Below are positions 7,648-16,676 of a stretch of DNA of 64,000 nt, in pieces. Where the stretch lies: NCBI RefSeq assembly GCF_014841125.1, contig NZ_JACYTQ010000010.1, positions 93,815-157,814 of the forward strand, read 5' to 3'. The notes under the pieces were generated by a model. It searched no databases, was not told the origin of the DNA, and saw nothing but the letters and a program-made list of their open reading frames with translations. The DNA comes from Echinicola arenosa (GTDB lineage: Bacteria > Bacteroidota > Bacteroidia > Cytophagales > Cyclobacteriaceae). Positions within the stretch are counted from its first letter, which is position 1. Each line of letters begins with the position of its first letter. A program made the position numbers and the translations under genes.

Positions 7648-8886
7648 TCAATCCTCTTTCAACAAGTCCTTAAGTGTTCTGAACATATCATTATTAGCCA
7701 CACTATATTCTTGTTGTGTCTGGATCTTCTTATGACCCATCATTCTTTGTGTTATTTGATGTGGATATTGGTTGGCTACAGTACTTTTAAAGGTGTATCT
7801 AGCAATTCTTTGATTTAAATTGAACTCCAATTCCAATCGATTACTGATCACCTCTAAATTTCTTGATATTGAAACTGATGGGTTTGAATGGTTATAGGTT
7901 ATGTTTGGGAAAAGTTTCCCTTTATATTCAGGGTGGTATTTATCAAAAATCTTTCTAACAATCCTAGGATATAAGGGGTTTTCAAATCGACCCCTACCCT
8001 CTTTTGTGCGATTACCTACTATAACAGCATAACTTTTGTCTTCACCTTCAAAATAGAGGTTGTCTTCACATGTTAAATTGGCAATTTCCTTGTAGCTCCT
8101 ACTGGTGTAGCAAAGGAAAAGGAATAGGTCCCTAATTTCCTCCCTGTGTTTTTCTCTTTTACCATCTCCAAATTTCATGTTTTCTAGGGCAATTAACTGC
8201 TCTTTGGTCAATGCATATTTCTTTCTCTTCTTGGCATCACTAAATTGAATCTTTTCAAAAAGCCTACTATTAAATGGTTTGTCTAATTCACGGCACCATT
8301 CATTATACACCACTTTAACCTTGTTGAAATATTCCTTGGCGGTACTTCCAGCCATCATATTATTTTCTGGATTGTCCAGGAAGGAAGCTAATCCAGTAAA
8401 ATATGCCCTGGTCATTTCATTGAAGCTTACATTTGGATTGTATTCTTTTACTTTATTCAGTGCAGATTGATAGTTCACTTTATTTCCCCTTTTGCTACTA
8501 ATAAAGTGATCAAAGAACATTTCAAATGTTTGTTCTTGAGACTGTACTTTTTTCCCCTCATGAGAATAGTTCTTTTCATACCAATCTTTCACTGACTTTA
8601 CTGTGATTACCGTTCCGTTCAGGCTACAGTTAGCAAGGTAAATATCAATCTGACTTTTTACTTTATTGATGATTGAATTGTATTCTCTGTAATTCGTTAC
8701 ATTTTTTTTTATCCACTTACCTTCACTATCTTGGAAGTCTTCAATCCGGATATTGGGAATTTTGGGAGCAATGCTTGTCTTTTTTCTTAGTTCTCGGATC
8801 ATTACATAGATAGGATAAGTCCCTTTTTTATTGGGTTTACTTTTTCTATTGTAATTTGGATCTATTTCTACCCTAGTATAAATCAT
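7648..8886 (-). CDS. Tyrosine-type site-specific recombinase (integrase)
   Basis: 412 residues: an N-terminal arm-binding domain (RKSKPNKKGTYPIYVMIRELRKK), a SAM-like core-binding domain (about 105-205), and a C-terminal catalytic domain. The first catalytic Arg is in CYTSRSYKEIANLT. The second motif, normally HxxR, reads RIARYTF, so the His is replaced by Arg; GH is in MMGHKK and the nucleophilic Tyr is in QEYSVAN near the C-terminus. It is the last accessory gene before the core chromosome, as expected of an element end, but no attachment-site duplication can be shown because the other end is outside the window. Confidence 0.88.
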   Translation of the reverse strand: MIYTRVEIDPNYNRKSKPNKKGTYPIYVMIRELRKKTSIAPKIPNIRIEDFQDSEGKWIKKNVTNYREYNSIINKVKSQIDIYLANCSLNGTVITVKSVKDWYEKNYSHEGKKVQSQEQTFEMFFDHFISSKRGNKVNYQSALNKVKEYNPNVSFNEMTRAYFTGLASFLDNPENNMMAGSTAKEYFNKVKVVYNEWCRELDKPFNSRLFEKIQFSDAKKRKKYALTKEQLIALENMKFGDGKREKHREEIRDLFLFLCYTSRSYKEIANLTCEDNLYFEGEDKSYAVIVGNRTKEGRGRFENPLYPRIVRKIFDKYHPEYKGKLFPNITYNHSNPSVSISRNLEVISNRLELEFNLNQRIARYTFKSTVANQYPHQITQRMMGHKKIQTQQEYSVANNDMFRTLKDLLKED

Positions 8887-9002
8887 TTCCTAAATTAGTA
8901 GTTAATTAGGGTAAAAAATAGGGGTAAAAAGAATGAAAAACAATAATATTCATCTATTATCAATTCTTTAAAAACAGCGTTTTTCAAAAAAAACAGTAGG
9001 TT

Positions 9003-9033
9003 TTGTTATTATATGAAACATAATCTATATTTG
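9003..9033 (+). promoter_or_regulatory. Promoter of the TPR membrane protein gene
   Basis: TTG at 9003-9005, then 20 nt, then TATATTTG at 9026-9033. This is an excellent match to the Bacteroidota sigma-A promoter, 19 nt before the ATG at 9053. It marks the start of core genome to the right of the integrase. Confidence 0.65.
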
Positions 9034-9052
9034 CGACTGAAATTTTAGAATA

Positions 9053-9769
9053 ATGGTTAAGAAAGAGATTAAAAAGGGAGCAGCTCATGATGAACACAAT
9101 GAGCTTTTAGAGAACCCTGAAGCAATTGCTGAAAGTTTAGGGAAAGGTGAAGCTTTCTTGAAGAAAAACTCTCGAGCTGTTGGTGGAATTATCATTGTTG
9201 GGATTTTGGTGATTGCTGGAATTCTTTATTTCCAATTCAATAATGCCAATAAAGATAAAAAAGCGCAGGGAGAGATGTTCCAAGCAGTATATTACTTTGA
9301 GCAGGACAGCTTGGATTATGCTTTGAACGGTGACGGTGTGAATGATGGCTTCTTAAAAATCTTGGATGAATACAGTGGTACCAACTCTGCTAATCTGGCC
9401 AACTTCTACGCAGGATCGATTTATCTTACCCAAGGAGAGTACCAAAAAGCAGTAGATTATCTGGAAGATTTTTCAGCTGATGACTTCTTTGTACAAGCTA
9501 AAGCTTATGCGCTTTTGGGAGATGCTTATGTGGAGCTAGGTCAAAACAGCGAAGCAATCAGTGCATTTGAAAAAGCTGCTTCTTATAAGGAGAACAAGTT
9601 CTTTACGCCTATTTATCTGAACAAGTTGGCCATTGCTTATGAGGCAGCAGGGCAGATCGAAAAGGCAATTGATACCTATGGTACTATAGAAAACGAGTAT
9701 CCAGAATCTTACGAATTTACATTAGCACGAAAGCATAAAGCGCGCTTAGAAGGCCTTGCATCTAAGTAA
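9053..9769 (+). CDS. Membrane-anchored tetratricopeptide-repeat protein (YfgM-like)
   Basis: 238 residues: a charged cytoplasmic N-terminus (about 1-40), one transmembrane helix (about 42-61, GGIIIVGILVIAGILYF), then TPR helices (for example KAYALLGDAYVELGQNSEAISAFEKAA and YLNKLAIAYEAAGQIEKAIDTY). The architecture matches YfgM/Tol-Pal-type periplasmic TPR proteins that assist envelope protein maturation. It lies 95 bp upstream of ribH and has its own promoter. The precise role in this phylum is not established. Confidence 0.75.
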   Translation: MVKKEIKKGAAHDEHNELLENPEAIAESLGKGEAFLKKNSRAVGGIIIVGILVIAGILYFQFNNANKDKKAQGEMFQAVYYFEQDSLDYALNGDGVNDGFLKILDEYSGTNSANLANFYAGSIYLTQGEYQKAVDYLEDFSADDFFVQAKAYALLGDAYVELGQNSEAISAFEKAASYKENKFFTPIYLNKLAIAYEAAGQIEKAIDTYGTIENEYPESYEFTLARKHKARLEGLASK

Positions 9770-9864
9770 TGCTTTGTGATTTACAGCATTTTAAGAAGTA
9801 AGGCCAAACGGTCTTACTTTTTTTGTGTTTATACATTATTGAACACCATTAATAAAAATTAGAA

Positions 9865-10341
9865 ATGGCAACTTCACTGAAAAACTTAAGTGAGCACTCA
9901 GCTAAAAATATAAAGGACATTAGCGAAAAGAAATTTGGGATTGTGGTTTCGGAATGGAACGATGAAGTAACAGAGTCTCTTTTTGAAGGAGCTATAGAGA
10001 CACTTTTGTCTCACGGTGCGAAAAAGGAAAACATTTACAGGAAAAACGTCCCGGGTTCTTTTGAGCTTACGCTTGGTGCACAATGGGTGGCAGCTGTAGA
10101 AGAGATCGATGCGGTAATATGCCTCGGATGTGTCATTCAGGGAGAGACAAGACATTTTGATTTCATCTGTGATGCGGTGGCTCATGGCATAACCAATGTG
10201 GGGCTGAAATACAATAAGCCAGTAATTTTTGGAGTGTTGACTCCAGACACCCAACAGCAAGCCATGGACCGTGCTGGAGGGAAGCATGGCAACAAAGGGG
10301 ACGAAGCAGCCATTACAGCCATAAAAATGCTCGGTTTCTAA
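9865..10341 (+). CDS. ribH: 6,7-dimethyl-8-ribityllumazine synthase
   Basis: 158 residues, normal length. It condenses 5-amino-6-ribitylaminouracil with 3,4-dihydroxy-2-butanone 4-phosphate in riboflavin synthesis. Family signatures are visible: VPGSFELTLGAQ, AVICLGCVIQGETRHFDFIC, and GVLTPDTQQQAMDRAGGKHGNKG near the C-terminus. The N-terminal 25 residues are an extension before the core VSEWND. ribD of the same pathway is separate at 46.4 kb, so the pathway is not in one operon. Confidence 0.95.
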   Translation: MATSLKNLSEHSAKNIKDISEKKFGIVVSEWNDEVTESLFEGAIETLLSHGAKKENIYRKNVPGSFELTLGAQWVAAVEEIDAVICLGCVIQGETRHFDFICDAVAHGITNVGLKYNKPVIFGVLTPDTQQQAMDRAGGKHGNKGDEAAITAIKMLGF

Positions 10342-10386
10342 TATCAAGCTAGAAAAACAAACCATTAACATACATCAACTAATCAA

Positions 10387-11706
10387 ATGAAAATCATGAA
10401 GTTTGGGGGAACCTCTGTAGGTAAACCCGAAAGAATGCATCAGGTAAAAGACCTGATTACCAGAGATGGTGAGAGAAAAATAGTAGTGCTTTCTGCACTT
10501 TCTGGAACCACTAATGCCTTGGTAGGTATTGGCGATGCCTTAGCAGAGGGAAAGAAGGATTTGGCGAAAGAGCGGATTGATACCCTCCATGCGCATTACC
10601 TGGAGTTTTACAAGGAGCTTTTGGAAACAGAAGCAGCCAGAAAGAAAGCAGAGAAAATCATCAAAGAACACTTTGAGTTTTTGAACATTATTCTCAAAAT
10701 CTCCTTTAACGAAGCCATCAATAGAGATATTTTGGCTCAAGGGGAATTGATGTCCACCAAGCTCTTTTACACCTTATTGGAGGAAAAAGATGTTCCAGCG
10801 ATATTTTTGCCTGCGCTTGAATTCATGAGTATTGATGAAAACAGTGAGCCTGAATTGAGCAAAATCAGTGACCGTCTGAAATCTATCTTGAAGAACTACG
10901 ATAAGGACGCGATCTTTGTTACCCAAGGATATATTTGCAAGAATCACCGAAATGAGGTAGACAACCTCAAAAGAGGAGGCAGTGACTATACCGCTTCTTT
11001 GATAGGGGCAGCAATAAAAGCCAGTGTAGTGGAGATCTGGACAGATATCGATGGGATGCACAATAATGATCCTAGGGTGGTGGACAAGACTCGTCCGATT
11101 GCCCAGTTATCATTTGATGAGGCAGCCGAATTGGCTTATTTCGGTGCTAAAATCCTTCATCCAGCCTCTATCTGGCCAGCTCAGAACTATAATATTCCCG
11201 TTAAATTGCTGAATACCATGCAGCCTGAGGCAGCTGGAACTACCATCACTGCGGAAGAAACTGGAAAAGGAGTCAAGGCCATTGCTGCCAAGGATAGCAT
11301 CATTGCGGTAAAGATAAAGTCTAGCAGAATGCTACTGGCTTATGGTTTCTTGAGAAAGGTGTTTGAGATTTTTGAAAAGTACAAGACACCAATCGATATG
11401 ATCACAACTTCTGAGGTAGCGGTTTCTGTGACCATTGACGATGATTCCCATTTAAAGGATATTATTGTAGAGTTGGAGAAATTTGGAAACACGGAGGTAG
11501 ACTATGGACAGACCATCATTTGCGTGGCCGGAAACATGATTGCCGAAAATACAGGCATGGTTAAAGAGGTGATGGATGCCTTGGTAGATTTTCCATTGAG
11601 GATGGTTTCTTACGGGGGTAGCCGAAACAACGTTTCCATCTTGGTAGATACCAAATATAAAAACGAAGCCTTGCAGCGACTTAATGATGAGTTATTCCAA
11701 TGGTAA
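10387..11706 (+). CDS. lysC: Aspartate kinase
   Basis: 439 residues. It phosphorylates aspartate, the first step towards Lys, Thr, Met and diaminopimelate. The N-terminal kinase motif MKFGGTSVG lies at residues 4-12; RGGSDYTASLIGAAI is the substrate-binding loop; the C-terminal ~140 residues hold two ACT regulatory domains (SRMLLAYGFLRKVFEIFEKYKTPIDMITTSEVAVSV and GNMIAENTGMVKEV). It is a monofunctional enzyme, with no homoserine dehydrogenase fusion. The preceding gene is ribH (45-bp gap); a terminator follows. Feedback inhibition through ACT is expected but the effector cannot be read from sequence. Confidence 0.95.
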   Translation: MKIMKFGGTSVGKPERMHQVKDLITRDGERKIVVLSALSGTTNALVGIGDALAEGKKDLAKERIDTLHAHYLEFYKELLETEAARKKAEKIIKEHFEFLNIILKISFNEAINRDILAQGELMSTKLFYTLLEEKDVPAIFLPALEFMSIDENSEPELSKISDRLKSILKNYDKDAIFVTQGYICKNHRNEVDNLKRGGSDYTASLIGAAIKASVVEIWTDIDGMHNNDPRVVDKTRPIAQLSFDEAAELAYFGAKILHPASIWPAQNYNIPVKLLNTMQPEAAGTTITAEETGKGVKAIAAKDSIIAVKIKSSRMLLAYGFLRKVFEIFEKYKTPIDMITTSEVAVSVTIDDDSHLKDIIVELEKFGNTEVDYGQTIICVAGNMIAENTGMVKEVMDALVDFPLRMVSYGGSRNNVSILVDTKYKNEALQRLNDELFQW

Positions 11707-11723
11707 ACTTATAATACTAGTAG

Positions 11724-11753
11724 AGCCATCTGCACATGCAGATGGCTTTTTTA
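11724..11753 (+). terminator. Terminator after lysC
   Basis: Perfect 10-bp stem AGCCATCTGC-acat-GCAGATGGCT followed by TTTTTTA. Confidence 0.9.
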
Positions 11754-11861
11754 TTGGAGTAAGAAGAGCTTGAAAAAGCTTATAAGTTGAAAGGGCCTTT
11801 GGAACATCTATGCCGAAATACCTATCTTTCCATAATAGTTAAATTGAAGAATCAGCCGAGT

Positions 11862-13592
11862 ATGAAGAAATTTACCCTTATTGTTTTTTTGCTGGCCTTG
11901 ATAATAAAAGCTTATTCTCAAGAAAAGTACATCACTCAGTTTGAAAGCTCAAAGGGGATGGAGACCCCAGAATACGAAGAAATAATACAGTACTATAAGC
12001 TGCTGGCTGAGGATTTCGAGGAAGTGGAGATTAAGGAGATGGGGCCTACAGATAGCGGTAAGCCTCTGCATCTGGTGATCTATGACAAGAAGGGAGACTT
12101 TAACCCACAAAAGTGGAAGGAAGAGAATCGGTTGGTTGTTTTTGTGAACAATGGTATCCATCCTGGTGAACCTGTGGGCATAGATGCTTCCATGATGTTT
12201 TTGAGGGATGTGCTTTTGGGAAAGGAACAAACGCCGGAAAGTATGGTTTTGGCATTGATTCCTGTCTATAATATAGGTGGGCACTTGAACAGAAATGCTA
12301 CCACAAGGGTAAATCAAGTTGGACCCAAGGAACATGGATTTAGAGGAAATTCCAGGAATTATGATTTGAACAGGGATTTTATCAAGACAGATACCCGAAA
12401 CTCAGCAAGTTTTCAGGAAATCTTTCATTGGCTCAAGCCTCATGTATTTATAGATAACCATACCAGCAATGGTGCCGACTATCAACATGTCATGACTTTG
12501 ATTGAGACCCAGCACAATATGTTAGGGGGTAAAGCTGGAGCCTATATGTATGAAACTTTGACACCGGGACTTTTTGTCCAAATGAAGGAACGAGATTTTC
12601 CGTTGGTACCTTATGTGAATGTTTGGGGAGATGTGCCAGAAAAAGGATGGACACAATTTAAGGATTCGCCACGCTACAGCAGTGGGTATACTTCATTGTT
12701 TCATACGATCAGCTATGTGCCTGAAGCCCATATGCTGAAAACTTACCAGCAGCGAGTGGAAAGTTTATACGCACTATTTCAATCTTACATGGCCATTTTT
12801 GAACGGGATGCGCCCAAGATCGTCCAGGCGGTCGAGCAGGACAGGGAGGCAGACAAGGACAAGGAAACCTTTGATTTTAACTACCAGCTTGTCAAAGAAA
12901 ATCCAGTGACCATTGACTTTTTGGGATATGAGTCAGGTTATAAACCCAGTGAGATTTCGGGAAAAGACCGTTTGTTTTATGATCAAAGTAAGCCTTTCCA
13001 AGCGAATGTGGATTATTATGATACGTTTGTTCCGAGTTTAAGCATAGCCAAGCCAAAGGCTTATGTTGTGCCACAAGGTTGGTATAATGTGGTTGATAAC
13101 TTACAGCGCAACCAAGTAAAAATGCACCAAGTAAAATCTGACAGTAGCTTTGAGGCCACAGTCTATTATATTCAAGATTTCGAAACGCTTGGAAAGCCTT
13201 ATGAGGGGCATTACCTCCACAGTAAGATAGCGGTCAGGGAAAACAAGGAGGTGCTGAAATTAAGGGCTGGAGATTGGTTGGTTCCAATGGACCAAGAGGC
13301 CAATGGATTCATAATGGAGGTTTTAGAGCCACAGGCCGAGGACAGTTATTTTGCCTGGAACTATTTTGATACAATTATCCAAGCTAAGGAAGGTTATTCA
13401 GCTTACGTTTTCGAAGATTTAGCCGCAGATTACCTATTTCAAAATCCTGCATTAAAAAAAGAGTTGGAGAGGAAAAAAGCGGAGGACCCTGATTTTGCTG
13501 ACAATGGATCTGCCCAGTTGATGTGGGTTTATGAACATTCACCGTGGAAGGAACGTGCCCATATGCGTTACCCAATTTACAGGATAGAATAG
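11862..13592 (+). CDS. Secreted M14-family zinc carboxypeptidase-like protein
   Basis: 576 residues from the ATG at 11862, chosen because it begins a clean signal peptide (MKKFTLIVFLLALIIKAYSQ). The longer frame from 11787 would hide the signal. Zinc-ligand motif HPGE lies in NNGIHPGEPVGID, the third ligand region in FIDNHTSNGADYQ, and the likely catalytic Glu in YVPEAHML. It acts in the periplasm or outside the cell on peptides; the substrate is unknown. The C-terminal ~230 residues after the peptidase core are family-specific with no named domain. The next small gene starts 8 bp after the stop. Confidence 0.85.
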   Translation: MKKFTLIVFLLALIIKAYSQEKYITQFESSKGMETPEYEEIIQYYKLLAEDFEEVEIKEMGPTDSGKPLHLVIYDKKGDFNPQKWKEENRLVVFVNNGIHPGEPVGIDASMMFLRDVLLGKEQTPESMVLALIPVYNIGGHLNRNATTRVNQVGPKEHGFRGNSRNYDLNRDFIKTDTRNSASFQEIFHWLKPHVFIDNHTSNGADYQHVMTLIETQHNMLGGKAGAYMYETLTPGLFVQMKERDFPLVPYVNVWGDVPEKGWTQFKDSPRYSSGYTSLFHTISYVPEAHMLKTYQQRVESLYALFQSYMAIFERDAPKIVQAVEQDREADKDKETFDFNYQLVKENPVTIDFLGYESGYKPSEISGKDRLFYDQSKPFQANVDYYDTFVPSLSIAKPKAYVVPQGWYNVVDNLQRNQVKMHQVKSDSSFEATVYYIQDFETLGKPYEGHYLHSKIAVRENKEVLKLRAGDWLVPMDQEANGFIMEVLEPQAEDSYFAWNYFDTIIQAKEGYSAYVFEDLAADYLFQNPALKKELERKKAEDPDFADNGSAQLMWVYEHSPWKERAHMRYPIYRIE

Positions 13593-13600
13593 ATAATTCG

Positions 13601-13921
13601 ATGAACAACCAAAGTTACCTTAAAAGGTTACAAGAAAAGTGGCAGCTGAACAGCCTTTGGCAAGTGGTGCTTGTCCTGATCACTTTTGCTTGTACCGGTT
13701 TTACTGTCGTTTTTATCAAACAGCCTATTCTGGACTTATTGAAGGTAGATATGGAATCCGGGGGTTTCTGGAAAACGATTTTATATCTGCTGTTGGTTCT
13801 TCCGCTTTATCAGGTGTTATTACTGGCTTATGGCTTTTTGTTTGGGCAATTCAGATTCTTTTGGGAAAAAGAGAAAAAAATCATGAAAAGAATTGGCCGG
13901 TTGTTCATCCGGGAAAAGTAA
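13601..13921 (+). CDS. Small two-helix membrane protein (DUF6787-like)
   Basis: 106 residues from ATG 13601 (an upstream in-frame start inside the previous gene is unlikely). N-terminal YLKRLQEKWQLNSLWQVVLVLITFACTGFTVVF, then a second hydrophobic helix ILYLLLVLPLYQVLLLAYGFLFGQFRFFWEKEKK and a basic C-terminus. The pattern fits a small inner-membrane family widespread in Bacteroidota, DUF6787-like by memory. It follows the M14 peptidase by 8 bp, so probably the same transcript. Function unknown. Confidence 0.65.
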   Translation: MNNQSYLKRLQEKWQLNSLWQVVLVLITFACTGFTVVFIKQPILDLLKVDMESGGFWKTILYLLLVLPLYQVLLLAYGFLFGQFRFFWEKEKKIMKRIGRLFIREK

Positions 13922-13948
13922 TGTGCCGTAGGTAATTCAAGAATAATG

Positions 13949-13972
13949 AAAGGAAAGGGAGCTTTCCTTTTG
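13949..13972 (+). terminator. Terminator after the small membrane protein
   Basis: AAAGGAAAG-ggag-CTTTCCTTTT, a 9-bp stem ending in Ts, placed before the ABC transporter promoter. Confidence 0.65.
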
Positions 13973-14008
13973 AAATGGCATTAGTTATCATTTATAACCC
14001 AAATCTTG

Positions 14009-14016
14009 TACATTTG
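14009..14016 (+). promoter_or_regulatory. Candidate -7 box for the ABC exporter gene
   Basis: TACATTTG fits TAnnTTTG and lies 33 nt before ATG 14050; the -33 TTG element is not clear. Confidence 0.45.
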
Positions 14017-14049
14017 TAGCCGCAAATGTAAAAGTAGCTCACCCATATC

Positions 14050-15837
14050 ATGGCAAAGAAAAATAAAACACTTGAGGAACACGAAAAGAGGAAGTTGAAC
14101 AAAAAGAACCTTCAAAAACTGATGGGGATCTTCAACTTTGTTTTGCCGTACAAGGGAGTATTTATAGTTGGTCTTGTTTTCTTGTTGTTTTCAAGTCTTA
14201 CCCTGTTGGGATTCCCTTATGTGGCAGGTAAGCTGATCGACACAGCTCAAGGACAAGAATGGATTTTCAATGATATCAATTCCATCGCCTTGGTGCTGAT
14301 TGGAATATTGTTCGTCCAAAGTGTATTTTCATTTTTCAGGGTATGGCTATTTGCTCAAGTGAGTGAAAAGTCCATGAGAGATATTAGGCTTTCATTATAC
14401 AGCAGATTGGTGAACCTTCCCATGAGCTTTTTTGACAAGCGAAGAACAGGTGAATTGATCAGTAGGATTACTTCGGATGTGAGTTTATTGCAAGATACTT
14501 TTTCAGTGACTTTGGCAGAATTGTTCCGTCAGGTCATCACATTATTGGCAGGTACTGTTTTCTTGTTTGTCACCACTCCACGGCTGACCTTGTTTATGCT
14601 GGCTACCTTTCCAGTGTTGGTCATTATCGCCATGGTCTTTGGAAAATTTATCAGAAAGCTATCCAAGGAAACCCAAGATGAATTGGCTTCTGCCAATGTG
14701 ATTGTGGAGGAGACTTTGCAGTCCATCACTACTGTTAAGTCATTTGCAGGAGAAGCTTATGAGTCTGCTAGGTATGAGCGAGGTTTGAACAGGGTAGTGA
14801 AGGTGGCGCTCAAAGCCGCTGGATTTAGGGGAGCATTTATTTCTTTTATCATTTTTGCGTTGTTTGGTGGAATTGTAGCGGTGATGTGGTATGGTGCCAT
14901 GATGGTGAGTACTGGAGCCATGAGTATTGGTGATCTGGTTTCATTTGTGCTTTATACCACTTTCATTGGAGGCTCCATTGCGGGGCTGGGCGATATTTAT
15001 GGTCAAGTACAGAAAGCCATAGGTTCTTCAGAAAGAGTGTTGGAAATTTTGGACGAAGAACCAGAAGCTTCCATGGCCGACTACCAGCATGTTAAAATTG
15101 AAGGAAATGTGGCCTTTAAAGATGTTAGCTTTAACTATCCGACCCGTCCAGATGCAGATGTGCTCAAACACATTCACCTATCTATTAGGGCTGGTGAAAA
15201 GATCGCCTTGGCGGGGCATTCTGGGGCGGGTAAGTCTACAATCATTCAGCTCTTGATGAAGTTTTATACCATCAAGTTTGGGGAAATCAAGATTGATGGA
15301 AAGCCTATCCAAAATTGGAACCTGAAACAACTCCGTTCAAATATTGGCATTGTCCCTCAGGAGGTATTGCTATTTGGAGGAAGTATCAGAGAAAATATCG
15401 CATATGCAAAGCCGGATGCTACTGAAGAGGAAATCATCGAGGCAGCCAAAAAGGCCAATGCCTGGCAATTTATTGGTAAGTTTCCAGAAGGTCTAGAAAC
15501 ATTGGTAGGGGAAAGAGGTGTGAAACTTTCAGGAGGACAGCGGCAAAGAATAGCCATTGCCAGGGCCATCTTGAAGAACCCTTCTATTTTGATTTTGGAT
15601 GAAGCTACTTCTTCTTTGGATGCGGAGTCAGAATCCTTGGTTCAGGAAGCTTTGGATGAATTGATGAAAAATAGAACCACAATTGTGATCGCTCACAGAC
15701 TGTCAACCATTCGCAAGGTGGACAGGATCTATGTGATGAAAGACGGAGAAATTGTGGAAGAAGGAGACCATACGACATTGGCTGATCAAGAAGGAGGTTT
15801 TTATGCCAACTTAGTGAAGCTTCAATTTGCAGAATAA
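14050..15837 (+). CDS. ABC exporter, fused permease and ATPase (MsbA/multidrug type)
   Basis: 595 residues, the normal length for a half-transporter. Six transmembrane helices occupy about 25-315, with the coupling-region sequence FFDKRRTGELISRITSDVSLLQD. The nucleotide-binding domain has Walker A GHSGAGKST (about 389), Q-loop IVPQEVLLFGG, signature LSGGQRQR, Walker B ILILDEATSSLD and the H-loop IAHRLSTI. It works as a dimer in the inner membrane exporting lipids or hydrophobic compounds. The sequence does not tell whether it is MsbA itself. Convergent with the LytTR regulator across a shared terminator. Confidence 0.88.
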   Translation: MAKKNKTLEEHEKRKLNKKNLQKLMGIFNFVLPYKGVFIVGLVFLLFSSLTLLGFPYVAGKLIDTAQGQEWIFNDINSIALVLIGILFVQSVFSFFRVWLFAQVSEKSMRDIRLSLYSRLVNLPMSFFDKRRTGELISRITSDVSLLQDTFSVTLAELFRQVITLLAGTVFLFVTTPRLTLFMLATFPVLVIIAMVFGKFIRKLSKETQDELASANVIVEETLQSITTVKSFAGEAYESARYERGLNRVVKVALKAAGFRGAFISFIIFALFGGIVAVMWYGAMMVSTGAMSIGDLVSFVLYTTFIGGSIAGLGDIYGQVQKAIGSSERVLEILDEEPEASMADYQHVKIEGNVAFKDVSFNYPTRPDADVLKHIHLSIRAGEKIALAGHSGAGKSTIIQLLMKFYTIKFGEIKIDGKPIQNWNLKQLRSNIGIVPQEVLLFGGSIRENIAYAKPDATEEEIIEAAKKANAWQFIGKFPEGLETLVGERGVKLSGGQRQRIAIARAILKNPSILILDEATSSLDAESESLVQEALDELMKNRTTIVIAHRLSTIRKVDRIYVMKDGEIVEEGDHTTLADQEGGFYANLVKLQFAE

Positions 15838-15850
15838 GGAATGAAAAAGT

Positions 15851-15880
15851 AACCAGTAAGACTTTTAAATCTTACTGGTT
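15851..15880. terminator. Bidirectional terminator between the ABC exporter and LytTR genes
   Basis: Perfect 11-bp inverted repeat AACCAGTAAGA / TCTTACTGGTT with an 8-nt loop. The right arm contains the stop codon of the minus-strand gene (15872-15874), so the hairpin doubles as coding sequence. Confidence 0.75.
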
Positions 15881-16663
15881 CACCCATTTTTTGAATTTGC
15901 TTACTTTTTCCCTACTTACAATAATTTCTTCATTAAATGTAATGCGGGGAGTGATTTTCAACCGGTTATTGATGTATTTTTTAATGGCACCGATGGATTT
16001 GACGTTCATGATCATGCTTCGGTTGATGCGGAAAAACTGCTTCGGATCCAATTGGTCTTCCAAATCCATCAATTTGTTATTGATCAGGTATTGGTGGCCC
16101 GTTTCAGCCTCGACAAGGTAAGTCTGCCCTTGATCGGCCAAGAAAAAGGCTACATCCTCTTGGGTTTTCTGAAACAGCTGTTCTCCTGATTTTACCAAAA
16201 ATCTTGACTTTTGCTTTTGGCTTTCTGAATTTTCTGAAGGGGCAGAAGGTTTGCTTTGTACCACTTTGTGCCTATAAAGTAGCTTGAACTTTTCAAAAGA
16301 CTTCGATAGTCGTTCATCACTAGGATTGTCATTTAGAAAATCCATGCAATTGAGCGCAAAGGCCTTTTCCGTCACAAAAGGCTTGGTGGAGGTGAAAATT
16401 ACAGGAATAGACTTATCCATCTTTTCAAATACAAAAGGGTGTAAGTCGGTCAGTTCATAGCTTCCCATAATCAGATCCACCTTGTTACCTGCTTTGAGGT
16501 ATTGCATGGCTTCTTCCCAAGAGGGCAGCACTTCCATGGTTTTTGCTTCTAGGCAAGCTTGGTGTATGTGATGACTCAGTCTGTATCCTTCTTCGGGTTT
16601 ATGGATGACCAGACATTGAATAAATTGGTTTTCAGTTTCCATTTTACTTTTACCTTGAATCAA
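15872..16663 (-). CDS. LytTR DNA-binding regulator with degenerate receiver domain
   Basis: 263 residues (an alternative ATG at 16642 gives 256). The C-terminal ~100 residues form a LytTR domain: FLVKSGEQLFQKTQEDVAFF, LMDLEDQLDPKQFFRINRSMIMNVKSI and INNRLKITPRITFNEEIIVSREKVSKFKKW. The N-terminal ~120 residues have the outline of a response-regulator receiver, but the segment that normally reads DLIFLDIxM is DLIMGSYEL, so the phospho-acceptor Asp is missing; VIFTSTKPFVTEKAF matches the later receiver strand. It is therefore probably phosphorylation-independent. No histidine kinase is adjacent; nadC is immediately upstream on the same strand. Confidence 0.8.
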   Translation of the reverse strand: MIQGKSKMETENQFIQCLVIHKPEEGYRLSHHIHQACLEAKTMEVLPSWEEAMQYLKAGNKVDLIMGSYELTDLHPFVFEKMDKSIPVIFTSTKPFVTEKAFALNCMDFLNDNPSDERLSKSFEKFKLLYRHKVVQSKPSAPSENSESQKQKSRFLVKSGEQLFQKTQEDVAFFLADQGQTYLVEAETGHQYLINNKLMDLEDQLDPKQFFRINRSMIMNVKSIGAIKKYINNRLKITPRITFNEEIIVSREKVSKFKKWVNQ

Positions 16664-16676
16664 CGTTCAAAAAAGG

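Noticed and set aside
8890..9050. Possible attachment site of the integrative element
   Set aside because: The second copy of any direct repeat would be outside the window, and no tRNA gene or obvious core repeat is present here.
9898..10371. 157-codon minus-strand frame opposite ribH
   Set aside because: Lies fully opposite a certain ribH gene; composition is that of an antisense shadow.
13639..13935. 98-codon plus frame overlapping the small membrane protein
   Set aside because: The other frame (13601-13921) has a clear two-helix membrane protein and continues the operon; this one is Cys-rich and without pattern.
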